A stretch of DNA of 64,000 bases from contig CM030719.1 in the NCBI GenBank assembly GCA_017979445.1, forward strand, positions 23,281,292 through 23,345,291, given 5' to 3'. The stretch comes from Akebia trifoliata (Eukaryota; Streptophyta; Magnoliopsida; Ranunculales; Lardizabalaceae). This document shows, piece after piece, positions 55,947-64,000 of this stretch; the stretch's first letter is position 1, and each line of letters opens with the position of its first letter. The notes beneath the pieces were generated by a model. It made no database searches and was not told where the DNA came from. It was given only the letters and a program-made list of their open reading frames with translations. The position numbers and the translations under genes are program-made.

Positions 55947-58886
55947 TAAAATATTTAATTCTTATTAGTAATTTTTCCTAGAATAAAATGTAAATTTTTT
56001 TTGAAAAAAAACCTTTGTTTTGTTTTCAACCTTATTTTCCCTCTCACGAGGTGAATCACGTGACAAAAGGTGACTACGATTGCCCAAGATAGGTACTGAA
56101 GATCTTAAAAGATTTTCATGTGTTAATTCAGATGCTTAATCTCCGAAATGATTTTTTGCATATGAAGTTTGATCTTAGGCCTTTCTCTATTAATTCCCTT
56201 GATGAAAAACTATAGTATTGTATATTATAATCTTTGCGAAAACACTATAAAAAGTTTTTAATGTCATTCAAAAAATGTCATTAAATATGTTGATATAAAT
56301 AATAATATAATTTTAAAAATTGATCAATTTTAACTTTAGATAGGTGTGGGTTTCACATAATTTTAATATTTATTCATTGAATTTGCATTAAACTCAAACT
56401 CATCGTCCTTACACCCTAGATGCACCTTTAGGTATTTCACTTGAAAATCTCATAATCTTAGATTGGTGAACTAAATATGTTTTAATTGTTTTGAACTAAC
56501 CACGATGCTAATTTGCATTACAATCAAATATAATATTATAGTATAAAAAATAGATGTGTAATGAAGAATATTGAAGTGAAAGAATGAAAGCAAGGAAAAA
56601 TGTTTAAAAAATGATCCATAAATTCCAAGCACATGGAATGCTAAGAAATGTAGAAAAAAAAAAAACTTTTATTCAAGTAAACGTTACGTTAAGTTTTTTT
56701 AATGAAATTCTTGTAAATTGTTTAATTGGTAACCTTTTTTTCAACAAGTGGAGTCATTTTATGTCTCTATAATTTGCTTTGATAAAGAAGCAACGTTTCT
56801 AAACATATCCCAATTGAATGATAAAATACCTTAGATATTAGCAATAGACAAAACGACAATTAGATATATAGAACGTGATTTTTGGTTGGTAATCAAGACT
56901 AATAATTATTTGAGAAGGGCGTAGAAATCGACTCATCACTTAAACTTCGAATTTGTCAATCTCCCAAATACAAAAGTTTGATGTTACCATGTGCAATATC
57001 TTGTGGAACACTTGTTAATCCAACTCAATCTATAGGCCAATCTTTTAGTAGACTTACATAAACAAACAAACAGATAAATGAATCCAAAAATTGTATCACT
57101 AGGCATTTTTCAGAGAGGACATCAAGCTTTCCATGTTAATGGGAATAATAAATTTTTAATCTTTAGAGATGGCTTGGGTAGCTTGTGCTTGGCCGGCATC
57201 CCATATATAATTGTTTTATGCAAATTCGTTTTAAAAGCTACCCCATTCCAAACAGCTACCGATTTGATTGGTGATTATCTTCCGTCATCCAGGGAATTAA
57301 ATGACAGACAATAAAATGAATTTTACCAAAAAATGGGACTATTTTTTATTTAATAACCGATTTAGACATGCTCCTTCCCATTTTTAATTAGTGAATATTG
57401 AGATGCCCACAACATTCCTAGATGAACTTGGTTTAATTAGAAAACTTACAACAAAATGATACCTTCATTTTTAACATCTAGGCAAAAAACCCTCACTTTT
57501 TTCTCTCCAAAATTTACCATTTTCAAGCCTTTCAACCTTTATGAAAGAACCCAATTTCTTTAACATCTTGTAAAAAATCGTTGGCCTTTTTTTTTTATTA
57601 TTAAAACACCATCATCATGTACTTCTCGGAAATTAATCTTATCTTGTTATTTAGGTTTGAAAATTGGAGTTTGACACTCAAGGTTGAAGATTAATTTTGG
57701 CAAAAAAAAAATTACCTACTTATTGAAGTTAATGGATTTTGTAATAAAAATAAAAGGTCTTTCGATTGATATATAATAAATATGAAGGTATTTAGGCCAT
57801 TTTCTTCAGTCTTCAATCTGGATTAAATTGGGGTGTAGGAATCTGGATTAAATTGGGGTGTAGGGGTATGTCATGAGTTTGAAAACACAAGGGTGTTTCA
57901 ATATATTCACCAATAAGGAAGGGGGGTGTAAAAGAAAGTTAATGAAGAGAAAAATGTTTAATTTTGTTCTCTCTCAAAGTGAGAGAAAGAGAACAAATTA
58001 ATATTAATATTAAAATAATAAAGTTAATTTTCTCTCCCTATTTTTATTAGGAATCTCAAATAATAAAAATTATTTTAGACGAAATTATCCATAGAAAACG
58101 ATTTGCCTGACAAATATTTTCTCACCAATTAGACACGCCTTTAAATTTAAATAATCCGGAAACTCAGTCAAAGTCCCAATTTCAAGGTTATTTTATTATT
58201 ATTTTAGGAGGAACGGGACACGATGAGCATTTTACTTTTGAGTCTTACTAACATAGTTAGGAAAAGAGGCCTTATTAAGCCTCATCCACCAACAAAAAGG
58301 ACTCGAGATTTGAAAAGAATTTCCTCGAGATTCATAAATATTTAAAATTCTAATTTACGCATCTCGAGACATTTTTCCTCACTATCTTAGTAAGGAAAGG
58401 GTTTCTGTTTTACGTTGACCCTATACAAGTTGCTGCTCAGTTTTCTCTGCATTTCCATATCAAAAGCTTTGCTTTCCCTCTCTTCTTCCTTAACACAATA
58501 AACTGTAAGTTCTTTGATTTGATTTTTCTCTATTATTACATCATGGGATAGTTGTTTATTGGATGTTATAATTTCAGAAATCATAATTATCTTAAAGGAT
58601 CTTTACAGGCCAATTTCGAAAGCTATTTATTTTTTCAAAGCTTTTTATGTATTTATTTCATTTTGTTTATTGTTATCAAATCCTATATTCTTCAAATTAA
58701 ATTTTTGGAAGATGGTTCTATAAATCTGATTCCACAGTAATTAAATTGACTTTTCTAGCTTCAACCCCCACCTGAGACTGTCCATCAAATAGATGATTTT
58801 AGGATTCTGAATTAATGATGGCCCAGTTGGTAAACCTTTTTTTTCGCAAATTGTGTGGTCCTTGACTTAAATCTACTATTTAAAAT

Positions 58887-59215
58887 GTCGAGATCAATGC
58901 TTGTAAAAAAGATCGATGTCTATGATTGGACTGAAATATGTCGAGATCAACCATTCTGGATGATACAATGACCGAGATTAGTCATTTGTAATCTTATATC
59001 GACGATTTAGATTGTCGAGACTAACACATATAAAAAAGATTGATCTCAACGATTGAATGAAAATAGGTTGAGATCTACCATTTTAGATGAGAAAATGGTC
59101 AAGATCAACCATTTGTAGACCTATATTTGACGATTTAAATAGATCCATATGTAAAAATAGTCAGTCTCAACGATTTGAATCAAAATAGGTTGAGATTAAC
59201 CATAATGTTATCCAA
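58887..59215. repeat. 127-bp tandem repeat, about 2.6 copies, upstream of NLR 2
   Basis: Units begin at about 58887, 59014 and 59140 with GTCGAGA-type words and share AAAAAAGATYGATCTCAACG, AATAGGTTGAGATCTACCAT and GACGATTTA. The array ends about 290 bp before the NLR start codon. Confidence 0.8.
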
Positions 59216-59508
59216 AGTGATTATTTCATATACCTCTTGAAAAAATCCTCGTGGCCAATTTTTATATTTTTAATAGCAATTCGGCTGACCCATAGCTCAA
59301 TTGGTTTAACACATTGCAAAGCAACTTTGTGATCGTGTTTACAAGTCTAGCTCTTGGCCAATTTTTAATACTTTAGTTTTCTTCTCTATCCTTGGAATAA
59401 CTACAGGCAAACACTATATTGGGCTTTTTAATTCTTACTTTTTGTAATTTCCTAATTTTAACTTTGAAATGATTGTAATATTTCAATATAAAAAAAATGT
59501 GCAGGGAA

Positions 59509-62058
59509 ATGGTGGATTCGGTCATCAATGTTCTCATAGAAAAATTGGTTGAAGGCCTCCTAAATGAAGGATCTCATGTGCTTGAATTCCACAAGCAGTT
59601 CAATACTTTAAAGAAAAAGCTTCAATTAATGCAAAGCTATATCGAACATGTGGAGGGAGTGAGAAGGAAGGACCATAATAAACTTCTTAAGACTGTTGTG
59701 GGAGAATTGAGAGAGTTACTATATGATGCAGAGGACATTATATCCGATTGCATGTTATTTTTAGAAAGAAGAAAAAGGGCCTCGAAATTCAAGCGTTATG
59801 CTCTCCTTCATTCTGGAAATTTCGTTATAGAATGGGAAAGAAGCTTGGTGAGATAAATCAAGACATACGAAATCATTTAGAGACGATGTGTTCTTTCGTT
59901 AATCTGGCAACTATTGTCCCTCCAAACCAAGAACAGTTAGTGAATAATCGATCGACGAGATATCCAATTCTAGTGAAAGGTGTTGAAATAGTAGGCATGG
60001 AGAATGACGTGAAGAAAATTAAGCAATGGGTCTTAAACCCACCACAAGGGCCCTTGCACATCATTGGAATAGTCGGTATGGGTGGGATAGGCAAAACTAC
60101 CCTTGCCCAAAAGATACAAAATGATGGTGATATGAAGCATTACTTCGATCATATCTTGATGGTGACTATTTCACAAACTTTTCAATTTGAAGAGTCAATC
60201 AAGGCTATGTTAAAAACAATTAATGGGCCCAGAGACTTCGCAAACATCAATTTTCAGGATTTACTGCAAGAGTTACAAGACATAATAGAGAGGAAGAAAT
60301 GCTTGGTTATCCTTGATGATATATGGAGGCTAGGCTCGTGGTGGGGGAGTTTGAAGGTAGTTTTTGTTCACAGTAGTAGTTGTGTCATTGTTACAACCAG
60401 GAATGAGGATGTGGCTCACTCAATGGGAATCACAAAGACACGCACACATCATCCTCATCTTCTCTCTAGTGAGGACAGTTGGTTATTGTTCACAAAAATG
60501 GCATTCGCAAGGGAAGAAGGTCAGTGTACGAATTCAGAGCTTGAGCATATCGGTAGGGATATTGTTGGTAGGTGTGAAGGGCTTCCATTGGCAATCTTAG
60601 TCGTGGGAGGAATGATGATGAATAAAGGAAGTTCGACCAAGGAGTGGGAGCGAATATCTAAGAACCTAACTGAAGAGTTGGATAAGAAAGATGAATTAAT
60701 ATTTCCAATTCTACAATTAAGCTATGATGAGCTTCCTTCGCATTTGAAACCAAATCTATTGTGTTTGGCTCTATATCCCGAAGATTATGATATATATTCT
60801 GAGGATCTTATTAATTGGTGGATTGGTGAGGGCTTTGTTCAAGTAGGGAAGCAAGGAAGGATTACATATGATATTGGAAAAGAGTATCTTGATGAATTAA
60901 TCAGCTGATGCTTATTACATCTAAATATACGCAGTTTTCCAAAGAACCGAGGTTTTTATTTTACAGTTCACGATATGATAAGAGAAATGATTAGAAGGGT
61001 CGTAGAGGAAGAAAATTTTATTTGCATGATTGATGGGGGGAAGTCTTCTCGTTTCCAATCACGTCGAGTAGCTATGATGATGAACACAGATATGAATCTC
61101 TTCATATCAAAGCAAACCAATTTAAAATCGTTGCGGACAATAAAAGGGAATGATTTAGAAGAGAGTGAGGAGTTTATTCTAAATCTGAGATCAAAGCTAT
61201 GCAAATTAAAATGGTTGAGGGTTTTGGATATTCGTTTTAAGGATTCATCATCCCAGGAGACCCTTAAAAGAGTAGATTGGTTGAGTGGGATAGGATCACT
61301 GCAACACCTCGTTTGTCTTTAGATACAAAACTCTGGATTAGAGAGACTTCCGAATTCTATTGGAAATCTTCAAAGCCTTCAAATTTTAAACTTAATAAGT
61401 TGACCTAATTTAAAGAAATTGCCAAAAAATATAGCATCCTTGGAGAAATTAGTCAGCTTGGGTTTAATAGGTTGTGGGTCTCTAGAATTCTTTCCTAGTG
61501 AGATTGAAAACCTTCAACAACTATGTATATTCACTTTTAATGTGAATTCAAAAGTCAAGGATGGATTTCGCATTTCTGGGTTGAAGAAATTGACTCAAAT
61601 CCAAGAACTTCAGTTTTGGATAGATTCAGAAGATGGAATAGAAGAAGGGGAGCTCTGGGTTGTCAGAGCTCACACAATTGAAGTGGTTGGGTATAATATT
61701 TCAAAGCAATAACAACAATGATGTTGATGCGGAAGAGGAACGACTACGACTGGCAAGGAAAGTAGATCATCAACTACTCTCACCTCTTAATCAGCTTTCA
61801 AAGCTATGGCTTGGTGGCAAAGTAGGAGAAAAGACACCTATTTGGTTCAATCCAAACTCTCTTCCCAATTTACGGTGGCTTGGAGGCAAAGTGGAAGTCT
61901 TTATTCTTTTCAAGCTAGACGAATTGGAGGAGGAATGGCCGAGAATGCAAAAGGCGATGCCATTTTTAAGACTCCTAGAGATTGTCAAATGTCCAAAATT
62001 GAATGGACTCTATTTTGACTTGGATGAAGATGGTTCCGGCACTTGGAAGAAAGAATAA
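59509..62058 (+). pseudogene. CC-NLR pseudogene 2, near full length
   Basis: ATG 59509 follows an acceptor-like AATGTGCAGGGAA, suggesting a leader intron. In order: a coiled coil with the EDVID-like LRELLYDAEDIISD, the P-loop GMGGIGKTT (60075-60101), kinase-2 CLVILDDIWR (about 60300; Trp marks the CC class), RNBS-B CVIVTTRNEDVA, GLPLAILVVGGMM, RNBS-D CLALYPEDYDI, MHD-like VHDMIREM (about 60966), then short irregular LRRs to TAA 62056-62058. Breaks: a frameshift near 59815-59830, TGA 60906-60908, TAG 61320-61322, TGA 61401-61403 and a frameshift near 61660. About 850 residues if whole. The core motifs are all intact, so decay is probably recent. It resembles RPP13/RPP8-type cytosolic immune receptors. 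It is the best template for the lost parts of pseudogene 1. Confidence 0.92.
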
Positions 62059-64000
62059 ACTATTCATTTTACATTTGATGTAAGTACCCTCCTTGCATAT
62101 GTTGTTTTTTGTTTTTTGTTTTGATTTTTTTGATTTTTAGATTTTTCTACTTAGGTTTCATTAAATGGAAGGTTAGGATTAAAGGAGAAGTACAGATGTC
62201 CTAGAAATTACTACTATCTTTCTGGGGATGAGTTCATTTTTTTCTTAGAGATACAATATTTTTTTTTTAATAGTTAATGACAATTTAACTATAAATTGCT
62301 AATCCAAATTCAAATTCCCATTTTGATGGATCGAATCCCTTTTAACGTTGGGTGTAGACCAACACCATTCGTATATCATTTCTTTTAAGACTTTTTTTTT
62401 CAAAGCTATTTTTCCTTGCAATATATTCATGTTTCACAAAAAAATGAACACATCATCTTATTATACTCATCTTGATGAGCCAGCCCTTGATATTATTCAT
62501 TTATCCAACGAAAATATATTCTTTAATCATATCCAGACTCATGGATTTCTCATCTCATTTGGTCACCCATATGAGTTGCCTCATTCGAATTGTTTTTGTC
62601 TCTAATGAGGCATCTTGTTAAAATCATTTTGGATAAATTTTCTAAATAATTATTATTTTTCTATTATAATCCAGATCAATACATGTAGCTGGATCAATAA
62701 AAAAATATATATCATATAAATAATGTAATAGGATTGTTTTAGCCGACTCCAAATTTTTGGGATGAGGTTTTGTTGTCAATTATATTTTAAAATTTGGAAT
62801 AAAAGTAGTTTGTGATGGGGATATAACTTTTGATTTTTATTGACCCAGGTGATACACGTTGTGTTTGGTAATGCTGCCAGCTTCTATGATTGGGAATTGC
62901 TCTTGGGAAAAGTGAGAAATAGCATTTTGGTAAATTACTATAATGTGGTGATGTGTGGCCCATTGACTTACATGTTTTTAGTTTTTGACTTGCACAATGA
63001 TTTATATTGTAGAGACGTCAATAATTAAGGATAAATCCCAATTATATTAGAAATATAAATACTCTTTAAGTCTTAGAAGGAAACCTTGATGGATAGGAAT
63101 CTTATTAAAAGAGGATCTCTTAACCCTCTATGCCCATCTATTTAAATGGACCGACACCTCATAATAAGTACGCACAAAACATGTATAACAGAGAAGAAAT
63201 TTTGGGTTTTGAATTGTGGTGGTCTCCATCAATCACTAAAGCCCTAGGTCAAACTAATACAGAGAGGGAAGAGAAGGTGAATCTGAAAATTAGAGAACGG
63301 TCAGGGATTTACATATATCGAATCACAGGCACATCGATTGAGAAAGGCTTACCTCCAGCAAATTAGTTTATCGATTTAACTTATGACATAAGGTAAGTAC
63401 CTTAATATTTAATCTTTAGGAGCATGAATATGTTTCTTGAGATATATACATGATTCTTGATCTTGAAAAATTACAGACTAATAGTTATGTAGATAAAGAT
63501 TTATTATAGAATAAATCATACACTTTTTTAATCTTATCTAGCATATATTATATTTTGAAAAACCTTTTGGACCCTAATAATAAAATAATATTAAAAGTAA
63601 TTTCTTATATTAAATAAAAGTTTGTATATATCAATTTATGTTTAAATTCATTTACAAAAAATATAAATTATTTTTAATCAACCCTAGAAACCCTTCTTAT
63701 TCAAGATTATGCCATATGTGTGTATGTTATATGTTCATGATAAGTGTTAGTTGATTAGACATATAACGTATAAAAATAGTGTTAGTTGGAAAAATTAAAC
63801 TGAAGTTGATGTGTGTTTTTGGTGTATTATGAGATTGATGCATTCCAATCAAATTAGAAGAAAAGATTTAGAAGACTCACAATGTGAAAAAAAGCCCAAA
63901 TTTGACGCCCCTGGGTAATCAAATATTTTAAAATTCGACGGACAAAGGGGTTGAATTGGCATCAAATTTTTTATTGTCAAATTTTTGTTTTCAACGAGTC
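62059..64000. other. AT-rich end of window, LINE tail, no gene
   Basis: About 62735-62775 reads TTTTAGCCGACTCCAAATTT and TTGGGATGAGGTTTTGTTGT, the usual 3' tail of plant RTE-type LINEs. 63000-63370 has a TATTTAAA box and a 78-codon open frame (from 63130) with no recognisable family; it could be a promoter and leader or LTR-like sequence. Nothing else was recognised. Confidence 0.45.

Larger units (their letters stand above)
54071..58886. other. Repeat-rich intergenic stretch, no gene
   Basis: 54114 onward starts TTTTAGGCCCTGTTCTTTTC and looks like one end of a PIF- or hAT-type element; no matching right end was found. 54280-54610 has about four degenerate copies (about 105 bp) of an AAATTGAGATCAAAC..TTTCAATGAC..CAAATTAAA unit. 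Two MITEs follow (listed separately). 57815-57866 is a 26-bp tandem duplication (AATCTGGATTAAATTGGGGT). The open frames at 57078-57314 and 58387-58740 resemble nothing known. 58395-58510 (CT-rich, then AACTGTAAG) could be a leader exon for the NLR at 59509. Confidence 0.45.

Noticed and set aside
1..64000. tRNA, rRNA, organellar DNA insertions and viral sequences
   Set aside because: No cloverleaf boxes, rRNA motifs, plastid or mitochondrial genes, or pararetroviral coding were recognised by eye; a covariance-model and homology search would be needed to exclude short ones.

Overview
The window looks like AT-rich nuclear DNA from a flowering plant, probably a eudicot. It carries plant-type NLR and LRR receptor-like protein genes, U2-type introns, CACTA, MULE, hAT and PIF transposons, LINE remnants and many microsatellites. 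The species cannot be named from the sequence. No organellar insert, rRNA gene or tRNA gene was recognised. Almost every gene I can name is partial or broken. There is no protein-coding gene here that I would call intact with confidence.

Layout. 0-5 kb: the 3' end of an LRR receptor-like protein (RLP) gene cut by the window edge, a decayed C-terminus of an NPF (NRT1/PTR) transporter, and a CACTA transposon remnant. 6-13 kb: an (AT)n tract, a CT/ATCGATCG minisatellite, one captured exon of an RPW8-type NLR, a foldback element, and a composite unit holding the first exon of a plastid aldo/keto reductase plus several exons of proteasome subunit RPN5. 13-21 kb: non-coding retroelement debris with a 77-bp tandem array, then about 1.1 kb of strand-asymmetric T-rich DNA. 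21-28 kb: foldback elements and MITEs, a decayed arginine-rich tandem CCCH zinc-finger gene, and an unidentified two-piece gene candidate.

28-37 kb: the most interesting part. A 7,769-bp CACTA element (29246-37014, perfect 3-bp duplication AGA) lies inside a Mutator-like element with terminal inverted repeats of about 190 bp (28106-37293). I see no transposase in the CACTA element. It carries intron-containing fragments of at least five unrelated host genes: cyclophilin-40, a UCP3-like mitochondrial carrier, an alpha/beta hydrolase, proteasome subunit RPN1 and plastid acyl carrier protein. It also holds pieces of two LINEs. It is therefore a Pack-CACTA.

37-64 kb: MITEs, an orphan terminal exon, a LINE reverse-transcriptase fragment, and a decayed immune-receptor cluster. 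In the cluster, CC-NLR pseudogene 1 has lost its P-loop region between short direct repeats and is fused at its 3' end to an NPF tail. It is followed by a near-full-length RLP gene with four tandem copies of a 98-codon LRR block, broken by a 14-bp deletion, and then by CC-NLR pseudogene 2. The RLP 3' end and the NPF tail each occur twice in the window (0-4 kb and 47-54 kb), so this is a duplicated resistance-type locus. RLPs act at the plasma membrane and CC-NLRs in the cytosol in pathogen sensing. In this copy of the locus the recognisable members look damaged.
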